A stretch of DNA of 64,000 nt. Origin: Lineus longissimus. Taxonomy: Eukaryota; Nemertea; Pilidiophora; Heteronemertea; Lineidae. This document shows, piece by piece, positions 36,011 to 48,202 of the stretch. Below the pieces are notes generated by a model. It saw nothing but the letters and a program-made list of their open reading frames with translations, was not told where the DNA came from and searched no databases. The position numbers and the translations under genes were made by a program. The stretch covers positions 22,267,501 through 22,331,500 of the forward strand of contig NC_088310.1 in assembly GCF_910592395.1 (NCBI RefSeq). Reading direction: 5' to 3'. How positions within the stretch are numbered: the stretch's first letter is position 1; each line of letters opens with the position of its first letter.

Positions 36011-36189
36011 CACCTTCACCATCACACACACCATTTCAACACTCCCATCATGAAATTATCCACCTCAACGTTCCTGCATATCAAAAGCTTCTAAGTACCA
36101 ATTACACAACTCAGAGAATTCTAATCCGAAGGCCAGCTGAAAAAGTAGGGATGTGATAGTTCATCTGTTTATATGATGGTGAAATGATT
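36011..36189. other. short unique spacer
   Basis: Sequence between the module array and the next tandem repeat. No feature was recognised. Confidence 0.4.
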
Positions 36190-36670
36190 GCTTTCTGGCA
36201 TGAAAAGCGGGAACACCCCAAAGTGGGGCAATGTTTTAAAAATAATCAAGAAAGGCAAGACAAGACCACCCCAAAGCTGGAGAAGACGTTTCTTGTTCAG
36301 TTGTGGCAAGACAAGATCAGGCCAAAGTGAGAACAAGTATCACTAGAGTAGTAGTTACAACACTACACAATACCACACCAGTGCTGGGACAGATGTTTCA
36401 AGAGCAAGAGAGCTGACACACCACCACTCCAATGCCAGGGCAGATGATTTAAAGAGAAAGACGGAAGACAACTCCAAAATAGAGATGTTTTAAGAGAAAG
36501 ACGGATGACCAAGTCAGGGCAGATATTCTGAGACCAAGAGAGATAACACAAGACCAAATCAAAGTGGGGACAAATGTTTCAAGGGCAAGAGAGATAATGA
36601 AAGTCCAAACCAAAGCTAGGGCAGATAATTTTGGAGCAAAAGAGATGACACATGACCAAACCAAAACATT
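36190..36670. repeat. degenerate tandem repeat, ~60 bp period
   Basis: Units contain gcaagaga(g/t)ataacacaag-like sequence followed by ccaaagctagggcagat and tgtttcaag(a/g)gcaa. About seven diverged units can be followed. Minus-strand frames such as 36363-36557 arise from the repeat and look non-coding. Confidence 0.6.
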
Positions 36671-36997
36671 TTCACCGCAAAACAGTACTTTTAGTATGTG
36701 ATGTCTACCTGAGCTTTATCTTCCTTCTGGAAGCTTCATTTTTGGGACTATAATTTTGACCGGGAATGATACCACATGTCGGAAGCACACATGATACAAG
36801 GATGTTTTCCCTTGTTGTGTTGGCCCCCATCCTGGCTAAGGTCAGGAAGGTTGAGCCGGATGTAGATAGATTTGGTTACATCTCCACTGAACCACCATAT
36901 ATCACTGTTGAAGACCTGAACCGACCCTGTGTTCATCTTTTGCTCAGGACAATCGCTATGAATATCCTTTTATTCATTGGATGTGACTGTACCTGGT
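36671..36997. other. unique sequence left of the satellite
   Basis: Open on both strands for 60-80 codons (plus 36766-37008, minus 36748-36936) but without recognised motifs or splice signals that would favour either. Confidence 0.35.
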
Positions 36998-39900
36998 CAG
37001 TTCTCTGATTATAATGAATAAAGAAATATATTGAAAACCAGTCGTCTGCCTTTGTCTTTTGAGTTTCCTCATGTTAATTGATAAAGAAATCTATTGAAAA
37101 CCTGTTGTCTGCCTTTGTTTTTTGAGTTTTCTAATGTTAAATAATAAAGAAATCTATTGAAACTTTTTGTCTGCATTTGTCTTTTCACTTCAGTGATGGT
37201 AATGAATAAAGAAATCTATTGAAAGATCTTTATCTGCCTTTGTCTTTTCAGTTCTCTGATGGTAATGAATTAATAAAGAAATATATTGAAAACTCCTTGT
37301 CTGCCTTTGTCTTTTCACTTCAGTGATGGTAATAAATAAATAAATATATTGAAAACTCGTTGTCGACCTTAGTCTTTTCAGTTCTCTGATTGTAATGAAT
37401 ATATAAAGAACTTTTTTGAAAACTCTTTGTCTGACTTTGTCTTTTCACTTCAGTGATGGTAATTAATAAAGAAATCTATTGAAAACTCGTTGTCGACCTT
37501 AGTCTTTTAAGTTCTCTTATTGTAATGAATAAATAAATATATTGAAAACTCATGTCGGCCTTAGTCTTTTCAGTTCTCTGATTGTAGTGAATAAATATAA
37601 ACTTTTTTGAAAACTTTGTCTGCCTTTGTCTTTTCAGTTCTCTGATTGTAATAAATAAATAAATATATTGAAAACTCGTTGTCGGCCTTAGTCTTTTCAG
37701 TTCTCTGATTGTAATGAATAAAAAATAAATATATTGAAAACTCGTTGTCGGCCTTAGTCTTTTCAGTTCTCTGATTGTAATGAATCAATAAGTAACTTTT
37801 TTGAAAACTTTTGTCTGACTTTGTCTTTTCACTTCAGTGATGGTAATTAATAAAGAAATATATTGAAAACTCGTTGTCCGCCTTAGCCTTTCATCTCTGA
37901 TTGTAATAAATAAATGAATAACTTTTTTGAAAACTCTTTGTCTGACTTTGTCTTTTCACTTCAGTGATGGTAATTAATAAAGAAATCTATTGAAAAATCT
38001 TTGTCTGCCTTTGTCTTTTCAGTTCTCTGATGGTAATGAATGAATAAAGAAATATATTGAAAACTCCTTGTCTGCCTTTGTCTTTTCACTTCAGTGATGG
38101 TAATAAATAAATAAATATATTGAAAACTCGTTGTCAACCTTAGTCTTTTCAGTTCTCTGATTGTAATGAATAAATAAAGAACTTTTTTGAAAACTCTTTG
38201 TCTGACTTTGTCTTTCACTTCAGTGATGGTAATTAATAAAGAAATCTATTGAAAACTCGTTGTCGACCTTAGTCTTTTAAGTTCTCTTATTGTAATGAAT
38301 AAATAAATATATTGAAAACTCATGTCGGCCTTAGTCGTTTCAGTTCTCTGATTGTAGTGAATAAATATAAACTTTTTTGAAAACTTTGTCTGCCTTTGTC
38401 TTTTCAGTTCTCTGATTGTAATAAATAAATAAATATATTGAAAACTCGTTGTCGGCCTTAGTCTTTTCAGTTCTCTGATTGTAATGAATAAAAAATAAAT
38501 ATATTGAAAACTCGTTGTCGGCCTTAGTCTTTTCAGTTCTCTGATTGTAATGAATCAATAAATAACTTTTTTGAAAACTTTTGTCTGACTTTGTCTTTTC
38601 ACTTCAGTGATGGTAATTAATAAAGAAATATATTGAAAACTCGTTGTCGGCCTTAGTCTTTTCAGTTCTCTGATTGTAATAAATAAATGAATAACTTTTT
38701 TGAAAACTCTTTGTCTGACTTTGTCTTTTCACTTCAGTGATGGTAATTAATAAAGAAATCTATTGAAAAATCTTTGTCTGCCTTTGTCTTTTCAGTTCTC
38801 TGATGGTAATGAATGAATAAAGAAATATATTGAAAACTCCTTGTCTGCCTTTGTCTTTTCACTTCAGTGATGGTAATAAATAAATAAATATATTGAAAAC
38901 TCGTTGTCAACCTTAGTCTTTTCAATTCTCTGATTGTTATGAATAAATAAAGAACTTTTTTGAAAACTCTTTGTCTGACTTTGTCTTTCACTTCAGTGAT
39001 GGTAATTAATAAAGAAATATATTGAAAACTCGTTGTCGGCCTTTGTGTTTTCAGTTCTCTCATTGTAATGAATAAATAAATATATTGAAAACTCGTGTCA
39101 GCCTTTGTCTTTTCAGTTCTCTGATTGAAATGAATAAATAAATATATTAAAAAATCGTTGTCGGCCTTAGTCTTTTCAGTTCTCTGATTGTAGTGAATAA
39201 ATAAATAACTTTTTTGAAAACTTTGTCTGACTTTGTCTTTTCACTTCAGTGATGGTAATTAATAAAGAAATATATTGAAAACTCTTTGTCGGCCTTAGTC
39301 TTTTCAGTTCTCTGATTGTAATAAATAAATAGATATATTGAAAACTCGTTCTTGGCATTAGTCTTTTTAGTTCTCTGATTGTAATAAATAAATAAATATA
39401 TTGAAAACTCGTTGTCAACCTTAGTCTTTTCAGTTCTCTGATTGTAATAAATAAATGAATCCCTTTTTTGAAAACTCTTTGTCTGACTTTGTCTTTTCAC
39501 TTCAGTGATGGTAATTAATAAAGAAATATATTGAAAACTCTTTGTCTGCCTTTGTCTTTTCAGTTCTCTGATGGTAATGAATTAATAAAGAAATATATTG
39601 AAAACTCCTTGTCTGCCTTTGTCTTTTCACTTCAGTGATGGTAATAAATAAATAAATATATTGAAAACTCGTTGTCAACCTTAGTCTTTTCAGTTCTCTG
39701 ATTGTAATGAATAAGTAAAGAACTTTTTTGAAAACTCTTTGTCTGACTTTGTCTTTCACTTCAGTGATGGTAATTAATAAATAAATCTATTGAAAACTCG
39801 TTGTCGGCCTTTGTGTTTTCAGTTCTCTCATTGTAATGAATAAATAAATATATTGAAAACTCGTGTCGGCCTTTGTCTTTTCAGTTCTCTGATTGAAATG

Positions 39901-41669
39901 AATAAATGAATGTATTAAAAAATCGTTGTCGGCCTTAGTCTTTTCATTTCTCTGATTGTAGTGAATAAATAAATAACTTTTTTGAAAACTTTGTCTGACT
40001 TTGTCTTTTCACTTCAGTGATGGTAATTAATAAAGAAATATATTGAAAACTCGTTGTCGGCCTTAGTCTTTTCAGTTCTCTGATTGTAATAAATAAATAG
40101 ATATATTGAAAACTCGTTGTCGGCATTAGTCTTTTCAGTTCTCTGATTGTAATAAATAAATAAATATATTGAAAACTCGTTGTCAACCTTAGTCTTTTCA
40201 GTTCTCTGATTGTAATAAATAAATGAATCACTTTTTTGAAAACTCTTTGTCTGACTTTGTCTTTTCACTTCAGTGATGGTAATTAATAAAGAAATATATT
40301 GAAAACTCTTTGTCTGCCTTTGTCTTTTCAGTTCTCTGATGGTAATGAATGAATAAAGAAATATATTGAAAACTCCTTGTCTGCCTTTGTCTTTTCACTT
40401 CAGTGATGGTAATAAATAAATAAATATATTGAAAACTCGTTGTCAACCTTAGTCTTTTCAGTTCTCTGTCTGTAATGAATAAATAAAGAACTTTTTTGAA
40501 AACTCTTTCTCTGACTTTGTCTTTCACTTCAGTGATGGTAATTAAAAAATAAATCTATTGAAAACTCGTTGTCGGCCTTTGTGTTTTCAGTTCTCTCATT
40601 GTAATGAATAAATAAATATATTGAAAACTCGTGTCGGCCTTTGTCTTTTCAGTTCTCTGATTGAAATGAATAAATGAATGTATTAAAAAATCGTTGTCGG
40701 CCTTAGTCTTTTCATTTCTCTGATTGTAGTGAATAAATAAATAACTTTTTTGAAAACTTTGTCTGACTTTGTCTTTTCACTTCAGTGATGGTAATTAATA
40801 AAGAAATATATTGAAAACTCGTTGTCGGCCTTAGTCTTTTCAGTTCTCTGATTGTAATAAATAAATAGATATATTGAAAACTCGTTGTCGGCATTAGTCT
40901 TTTCAGTTCTCTGATTGTGATAAATAAATAAATATATTGAAAACTCGTTGTCGGCCTTTGTCTTTTCAGTTCTCTGATTGTAATGAATAAATAAATGACT
41001 TTTTTAAAAACTCTTTGTCTGCCTTTGTCTTTTCAGTTCTCTGATTGTAATAAATAAATAAATATATTGAAAACTCGTTGTCGGCCTTAGTGTTTTTAGT
41101 TCTCTGATTGTAATGAATAAATAAGTATATTGAAAACTCGTTGTCGGCCTTTGTCTTTTCAGTTCTCTGATTGTAATGAATAGATAAATGACTTTTTTAA
41201 AAACTCTTTGTCTGCTTTTGTCTTTTCAGTTCTCTGATTGTAATAAATAAATAAATATATTGAAAACTCGTTGATGGCCTTAGTGTTTTTAGTTCTATGA
41301 TTGTAATGAATAAATAAGTATATTGAAAACTCGTTGTCGGCCTTAGTCTTTTCAGTTCTCTGATTGTAATGAATAAATAAATAACTTTTTGAAAACTCTT
41401 TGTCTGACTTTATTTTTTCACTTCAGTGATGGTAATTAATAAAGAAATATATTGAAAACTCTTTGTCTGCCTTTGTCTTTTCAGGTCTCTAATTGTAATA
41501 AATAAATAAATATATTGAAAACTCTTTGTCTGCCTTTGTGTTTTCAGTTCTCTGATTGTAATGAATAAATAAATACATGTATATTGAAAACTCGTTGTCG
41601 GCCTTAGTCTTTTTAGTTCTCTGATTGTAATGAATAAATAAATATATTGAAAACTTGTTGTCGGCCTTA
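36998..41669. repeat. 63 bp satellite array, left part, with ~769 bp higher-order repeat
   Basis: Monomers of about 63 bp, for example starting gttgtcggcc at 40821, 40884 and 40947, contain ttagtcttttcagttctctg, attgtaatgaataaataaat and atattgaaaactc. A second monomer type has ctttgtctgactttgtc with cacttcagtgatggtaatta. Types alternate in a higher-order unit of about 769 bp; a marker variant of gttctct(t/c)attg recurs at 37511, 38281, 39054, 39822 and 40590. Because 63 is 21 codons, one minus-strand frame stays open through several monomers. The array ends at 41669, in the middle of a monomer, where the DIRS element is inserted, and continues at 48402. Confidence 0.92.
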
Positions 41670-41846
41670 TTTTATGTCGTTCATACTCTACCCAGGTCAG
41701 ACTTTTGCATGTGTACTCCATTCGGACACACCCGAGGAAGAAATAATCTATTTATAATAGAAATCTCTTAGCTAGTTGGCTTAGCTACACCTAGGCGGTG
41801 CCCCTATACAGCCTCTGCCTCGTGTGAGCCGCCATAATCAGTACTT
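41670..41846 (+). repeat. left inverted terminal repeat of the DIRS element
   Basis: 177 bp starting ttttatgtcgttcatac and containing ctacccaggtcagactttt. Its reverse complement is found at 48203-48390 with only scattered differences. The right repeat extends about 20 bp further outward, the asymmetry usual for DIRS elements. Confidence 0.9.
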
Positions 41847-42134
41847 TTTCCTCGGCACTTTGTTGCACACTGTTCCGAGTTTTTCTACGTTGTTTTCACC
41901 AAATTTTGGTCGATCCTACGTTCGAGAAGGACACCCTGGGACACCTTCGGGAAGCTTATTATCTCTAGGAGACGGGTGAGATCGTTCTTTTACCATCCTT
42001 CCTCGATTTCTGCTTTTGGAGCGTGCTTTTTCTGCCGTCTCCCAAGAAATTTTTTCTCCGTTTTCCCGGGCTGTTGGTCACGTGACCGTTCGTTTTTATA
42101 CTTTTGTGGTTTTTCTGTTAGAAATTTCGGCGTA

Positions 42135-44535
42135 ATGACATCGTTATTGCCGTCCTTTCTTTCTTCTTTGGGTGTTCCACCCTTTGTTTTGGACCTCCTG
42201 CCCTTCAGGGCGGGTTTCCGAGGTCCGTTTACCGGTGTATCGGGGATCCATAGTCCCCGGCCCGGTTCTTCCCCGTGTCGGGGTGCGGGTAGTTCCGCCC
42301 CCATTGGACCGGACCCTTTCGCCCCCGGGATGCCTTCCTCTTCTCCCGGCACCGCCGGCAAGAAGATGAAGAAGGTGAGGAGAGGAGCACGGCCCTCAAA
42401 GGGAGGGGGGTCTTTGACTCCCTCTCCCTCACCCTCCTCACGGACCCCCGCTAAGCGGCGAGGTCCACGTGGCTCTGGGGGGGTTTCGACCCCTCCCGAC
42501 CCCTCCCCCCAGGCCGGGCACCCCTCTTTTGAGGGTGTGCCCCCTGGGGAGGCCTTGGGTTTGAGTGTTGGTGACCCTGATTCAGGGACACTCCCCAGGG
42601 TTAGCCCTGCCCCCTTTCCAGGGGGCAGGGCTCCGGGTGGGACTCTGGACATTTTACGTCCCGATCCCCCCGCCGACGCCCCCTCCTGTCATGGGTTGGT
42701 GAGCAGCGTCGCCCCCGGTGAGCCGCCTGTTATTTCAGGTGTGCTTCCCCGTCCCCCTCCGGGGTTTGCGACGGGGTTGCGGCCGCTGCCCTTGCCGGCG
42801 GCAGCTGGCTCTGCCAGCGCCACGGTTGAGTCCACGGCCACTCCGGGGATCCGCCACCCCTTCCCGTCCGTCCGACCCTCACTCTGTGAGTCGGTCGTCT
42901 CTTCGGACGCCCCCTGGCGGGGCAAGACCGGTTTTCACCTTCCCGTCTTTGCCGTCGTTCACCGCACCCGGAGGTGTCCTGCCCGGTGTGGGCAGGGGGT
43001 CGGTGATCGACCACTATTCACGGGCGAGGGGCCTTGGTGCCCCCCCCCCGTTATGGGTGCCGTCAGACCGACCGACTATTTCCCCGGTCCGACCCCACCC
43101 TGCTCTGTCGGGTATGTCGGGGTTGACGGGTGTGGCTGCCGGTCAGGCATGCCCCCCTCCCCCCTCCCGTGTCTGCCCCACGGGAGTCCGATTTGAGCTC
43201 TGAGCCTCTGCCTCTTGCTTCCTCTCTCACGGAGGATCAACGGCAGTTGCTTAGGAGCCTGACGGACCGCATGGAGGCTTCCAACCTCCATGACAGGTCC
43301 TCGGCTCGCCCGGCCGAGAGGCCGGTGGCTTTTGATTTGAGTCATCAGCCAATGGACTGTGAGTTTAGCGACTCGCAGTCTTTTTTTCGGCCTCTCAGGC
43401 TGACCCCCCCTCTGGGGGTGAGGACTCCGCCATTGTCGCGGGTATGCGCGACTTGCGCGCTCTTGTTCGGCAATTTGTGCCGCAAGACACATGTCCTCTC
43501 CCGACGGTCAACCCCGCCCTCGGTAAGGTGCCGTTCGACTTGTTCGGCGACGCCGTCGAGCAGGAGTCGGATGCGGTCCCTGACCGGGCTTTCCAGGAAT
43601 TGCCCGCGTCTCCGGCCCTGATTAGAGCCTCCACATGGTTGGATACGGCTCTCAGGGATACAGCACCTTCTTGCGGGGGTCACCAACGCGCCCAGGTCTC
43701 GACGCTCCAGTCTACGGGACTGGGTGCCTGGACTCAGGCTGGGAAGCGATTCACGACCGCTTCCCCTCCAAGCCTGTCCTATAGATCCGATTATTATCGG
43801 GTCTCACCGTCGGGAACCGACCCGGTTTCACTGTCGCCCCTCAAGGACGACATCCAACTTTCGGGTTTGGTACCCCCTAAAGTCCTCTCTTCTTCGGCCT
43901 TAAAGGATGCGAAGAATGACGAGGCCCTGGCTAAGGAGACCCAGGCGGTGTTATCCTACGCCGACCTGACTCTGTGTGCCCTTACCAGGTCTCTAGCCGT
44001 GGATGCCTCGGAGGAACAGCGTATTCTCGCGATGTCCCTCCAGCAGTCCCTGCAGCATGCCAGTGATCTGACTGCTAAGCAGGTGGCTAACGGCGTGCTA
44101 AAACACCGCGACCTGCTCATCGGGGGGTTGAGCATGGTCAGGTCACAGTTTCTGCGGGGGGCATTAAGGACCGCTCCATTGAGTGGCCCTTTCTTGTTTC
44201 ATGACTCCCTGCCTGACACCATGGGTGCTCAGGCACAGTCTGATCGCCTGATGGAGTCAGTCTCGACTCCCCAGGCCGCCCCCCGTCCGCGTTCCTATTC
44301 ACAGGCCGCGTGCAGGGGACAACAGGTGGGGTCTCGACGCCCCCAAGGTTCGTCGGCTCCTCGTGGGCCCTCGTCCTCGCGTGGCTCCTCCTCCTTTCAT
44401 CCCCAAGGGCAGGCAGAAGCTGCGGCTCCCTCTCGCTGCTCCAATAAGCGCCACCGCTCCTCAGGCAGGGGCGGGTGTGGCGGGCAGCCCAAGCGTCCCT
44501 TCCAAGAGAAGGGTCGCGGGGGCAAGCGCAAGTGA
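42135..44535 (+). pseudogene. DIRS Gag-like region, frame-disrupted
   Basis: A Pro/Gly/Ser-rich, basic N-terminal part is open from an in-frame ATG at 42135 (the frame itself is open from 41976) to 43196. Later parts continue in other frames: up to 43203, then 43130-43621, then 43444-44535. The clearest switch is at the T run 43381-43387: the sequence before it reads MDCEFSDSQSFF in one frame and continues sensibly only in another (GMRDLRALVRQFV). The last section (43444-44535) is a long, alpha-helical-looking segment ending in a Ser/Gly/Arg/Lys-rich tail (for example RPFQEKGRGGKRK), a probable nucleic-acid binding end. The assignment as Gag rests on position and composition, because DIRS Gag proteins are poorly conserved. 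Confidence 0.6.
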
Positions 44536-44619
44536 CTCTTTAGTCCTTCCTCCTGCGCCTCCAGGTGGCGCTCCCACAGTTGGCGTCGTGGGTGGCAGAC
44601 TGCGACACTTCGCAGACTT

Positions 44620-46440
44620 TTGGGACCGGTGGTGTCAAAAAGACTCCCCCGTGCCGGATATGCTCCGACACGGTGTCCGATTGGACTTTTCCCCTCCCCC
44701 CCCATGACGTCGACCCCCACCCCGGTGTCCCCGCCAGTAGACCCCGTCAGGGCGCTTGCCCTTCGATCGAAGGTCCTGTCTCTTCTCAAGAAGCAGGCAG
44801 TGAGGCTGGTGGACAACCATTCCTCCCCGGGCTTTTACAGCCACGTCTTCTTGGTCTCCAAGCAGTCGGGGAAGTGGAGACTGGTCATCGACCTGTCCAC
44901 CTTGAATCGGTTCCTCCGGGTCCCCAGCTTCAAGATGGAGACAACCAGGTCAGTAGCGGTCGCGGTGCAGCCCAACGATTGGGCTATCTCTCTGGACCTT
45001 CAGGACGCGTATTTACACGTCCCGGTCCATCCAGAGTTTCAGCCCTTCCTTCGTTTTTTCTTCGAAGGAAAGGTTTATCAGTTTCAGGCCCTTCCTTTCG
45101 GCCTGGCTTCTGCTCCGCTGATTTTCACAACAGTCGTCAAGGCGTTTGCCGCACCTTTTCACGCCATGGGCTTAAAGCTCCATTGCTATCTCGACGACTG
45201 GCTGCTACGGCACCAGGCTCATCGCCGTCTGGAAAAGCAGGCAAAGTTTCTGCTCGTCACAACTGGACAGGCAGGGTGGTTGATAAATTGGGACAAATCC
45301 GAGCTGGACGCAGCTCAGGATTATGTCTTCGTGGGGGTGCGATTTCGCACACAAGAGGGCCTGATGTCCCCCCCCTCCGGACCGAATTCGCAAGATTCGG
45401 TCCTTGGTCGGGATTTTTCGCCGTCAGGACAGCGCTCCAGCCCGACAGTTTCTGTCGCTGCTTGGGCTGCTCAATTCGGCAGCGGACCAGGTTCCTTTCG
45501 GCCGCCTGTATATGCGCCCACTCCAGCTTCTCCTGCTGTCGAGTTGGCGTCCATTCACGGACTCCCTCGACCAGCGGATATTTATCCCGGGGTCTCTCCT
45601 GGGGGAGGTGTGGAGTTTCTGGGGTTCGGAGACGGAGCTCCTCCGCGGAGTGCAGCTCAGCCCTCCGTCGCCCCAGATGTCCCTATTCACGGACGCCTCC
45701 CTTTATGGTTGGGGCGCCCATTTGAACGAAGGGGATCTGACCACCAAGGGCACGTGGTCAGAGGAGGCTGCGGGTCTCTCGATCAATATCCTCGAGATGC
45801 AGGCTGTCATCCTGGCCGTGAGGGCCTTCACGTCTCATCTGAGGGGTCACAGGGTTTCTCTTTTCTCCGACAATTCGACGGTGGTCGCTTATATTCGGAG
45901 ACAGGGGGGGACGAGATCTGACACATTGTGCCGTCTCACTTGGGAGCTCCTGCAGCGTTGTCGCCGCTTGGATATCCAGCTCCTCCCCCGTCACATCCCC
46001 GGCAAGAGAAATATCTTGGCCGACGCCCTTTCCAGGTCGGACCGTCTGGTCCAGACAGAGTGGACCCTCCATCGCGAGGTGGTCTCTCGTCTGGGGGCCC
46101 TGTGGGATGCTCCGGTCGTGGACTTGTTTGCGACTCGGTTGAACAAGAGGTTCCCCCTGTACTACTCACCCCTCCCGGACGGGGAGGCCTTGGGAGTGGA
46201 CAGCCTGTCGGCCTCCTGGGACGGCCTCAATGCTTATGCATACCCGCCAACCCCTCTGTTGCTACCGGTACTCAACAAGGTGGCCAGTTCACGGGTCAGA
46301 CTTTGTCTGATAGCACCGTGCTGGCCGAACCAGGCCTGGTTCTCGGTTCTGCTGGAGCTACTGACGGATCACCCCCGCCGCCTGCCGGCGTGGGACCGTC
46401 TGCTTTATCACCCGATCGGCCGGGTCTATCATCAAGACCC
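44620..46440 (+). pseudogene. DIRS reverse transcriptase and RNase H, one frameshift
   Basis: The reverse transcriptase part is in the frame 44620-45921. It shows KWRLVIDLSTLN, SLDLQDAYLHVPVH, LPFGLASAP and the catalytic CYLDDWL (YxDD box). The protein then continues in the frame 45404-46651, with the RNase H block starting SLFTDASLYGWGAH, an ILEMQA motif, DNSTVVAYI and HIPGKRNILADALSR. After that comes the DIRS-typical region with VVDLFATRLNKR and CLIAPCWPNQAWF. The frame change falls in or near the C8 run at 45368-45375, since aligned RT connection and RNase H sequence lie on either side of it. A start at ATG 44620 or 44704 would overlap or follow the Gag end (stop at 44535). The catalytic residues I can see are present. 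Confidence 0.88.
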
Positions 46441-47525
46441 TTCTTTTTACAGGCTTCACGCCTGGAGGCTGTCGGGTATTTCCTCCGAGAGAGAGGCTTT
46501 TCGGAAGACGTTATCCGTAAAGTCGCCCAACCTCAGAGACAGTCTACCCTTGATTCATACGATAGCAAGTGGGCTGTCTTTCGAGACTGGTGTCGGGAGC
46601 ACGGAGTTTCTCCGGTCGCTCCCTCTCTTCCCAACTTCCTCGACTTTTTGACTTTCTATTCTCGGTCCGGAAGTTTTCGGTTCAGGGAGTGAAAGGTTAT
46701 CGCTCCGCCGTTTCAGTCACCTTAAAGCTGACTGAATCGTGGCAACCGTCTTGGGATGACGCTGTTTCATCGTTGCTTCGCAATATGTCTTTGGAGCGTC
46801 CTCGCTCCATTCAGCTCTCTCCCAAGTGGGACCTCTCGGTGGTCTTAAGGGCTCTCATGATATTTCCATTCGAACCCATGCATCAGGCAGATTTTAAACA
46901 TCTGACCTTTAAGACCGTTTTCCTGGTGGCTTTGGCCACGGCACAGCGGCGGTCTGAGCTCCATGCTTTAGCCTTTGATAAATTGGCTTTCACTGAGAGG
47001 GGCGCGGTCCTAGAATTTGTCCCAGGCTTTCTGGCTAAAAACCAGGCGCCGCACACCTCCAGGCGCCCGGTTTTTATCCCCTCGTTATCCGCTACGGTCT
47101 CTAGAGACCTCCCGGACAGAACTCTCTGTCCTGTTCGGGCATTGAAGTTCTATTCTAATAAGACTAAGGAGCCTGCTGTTCGCCTAGGCAGGAAGCGCCT
47201 CTTTTTGTCTTATAGAGAGGGGTTTACTAGGGAGATAGCTGCAGCCACGGGCGCCAGATGGTTAGTGGCCACCATCCGGATGGCTTATTCTATGACACTC
47301 GGTTCTCCAGAGCTTCGTCGCCTGGGCGCCATTACGGCCCACGAGATTCGGGCCATTTCTACTTCGTGGGCCGAGTATAAGGGAGTGGCGCTGAACGAGG
47401 TTTTAGATGCGGCTACGTGGAGTTCTCACTCTACATTCTCCCAGTATTATAGGCGCGATTGTTCCAGGTTAACAGACGGTATGCTGTCTCTTGGTCCAGT
47501 TGTCGCTGCTCAGCACGTGGTTTAG
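46441..47525 (+). pseudogene. DIRS tyrosine recombinase, one frameshift in the N-terminal domain
   Basis: The catalytic domain is intact in the frame ending at 47525. It has the arginine box AQRRSELHAL, then HEIRAISTSW (H-x-x-R box) and WSSHSTFSQYYRRD containing the nucleophilic tyrosine. The N-terminal core-binding (SAM-like) part lies in a different frame (within 45928-46692), with RGFSEDVIRKV and DSKWAVFRDWC. The two join around the T5 run 46645-46649, implying a one-base indel. The enzyme family inserts the circular DNA copy by site-specific recombination. Apart from the frameshift the residues needed for catalysis are present. Confidence 0.88.
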
Positions 47526-47594
47526 GTGTTTCCCTGCCTAGACCACTCGTCGATTTTCTCTCCTGCTGGCTGTCTTGTCCTCCCTCCTTTTTAA

Positions 47595-47610
47595 GGGGGG
47601 GGGGGGGGGG
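47595..47610 (+). repeat. G16 homopolymer
   Basis: Sixteen consecutive G residues just downstream of the recombinase stop. Such runs are prone to sequencing and replication length errors and may form G-quadruplex structures. Confidence 0.95.
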
Positions 47611-47749
47611 TTGTTCTATAGACTGTCGCCGGGTCTTCGGGCCCGCGCGTTCGCCCCGTCCAGCTGTCCTAGGGTTCAGCCGCCTAGGACTTTTGAGAGT
47701 TAGTCAGTGAGGCCGCTCCATGTTATTCTGGGGTGTGCTCTCCTTCTTG

Positions 47750-47788
47750 TAAAAAAAAAAAAAATAATAATAAATTTTTTTTTTCCCA
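47750..47788 (+). repeat. A-rich/T-rich low-complexity tract
   Basis: A run of about 14 A, two to three aataat units and then about 9 T, between the recombinase gene and the internal complementary region of the DIRS element. Confidence 0.8.
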
Positions 47789-48051
47789 CATTGTGTCTCT
47801 TGACGATTTGTGCTGAGCTTATACCGTGTTGAGGTGGTTTTGTCCCCGTCTCGGAGGGGATGGGTTTTCCCAGTTATGCTTCCCTTTGTTCTCAAAGGGC
47901 CTGTTGACCTCTAGCCCGGGTTTTCCCCAAGCATTCTTTCTCTGGGTCCCCTGGTCTCACACGTTGGGTTCTGCTGCGCAGCTTGGAGACAGTTCACTTC
48001 ACTACATGGTAAGTCACCGTTTACCCTCCTTCCTTTGGTTGTTGGTATTCG

Positions 48052-48148
48052 ATGCAAAAGTCTGACCTGGGTAGAGTATGAACGACATAAAATTTCCATT
48101 TCCTGTGGAAATGTCATTTTATTAGTTCATACCTACCCAGGTCAGACT
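48052..48148 (+). repeat. internal complementary region (ICR) of the DIRS element
   Basis: 48052-48092 is the exact reverse complement of the left end (41670-41710), and 48093-48148 is the exact reverse complement of the right end (48346-48401). The junction falls between aacgacataaaa and tttccatttcc. This gives independent proof of both outer boundaries. Confidence 0.95.
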
Positions 48149-48202
48149 ACCCGCCCTGCCTGTCCCCACAGCAACGGGACTTACTCGGTGCGCTCGAGTA
48201 AT

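Noticed and set aside
44363-44707. Various overlapping frames in the DIRS element (for example minus 41990-42652, 43345-43686; plus 44363-44707)
   Set aside because: They are shadows of the GC-rich Gag/Pol frames, lacking conserved domains of their own.
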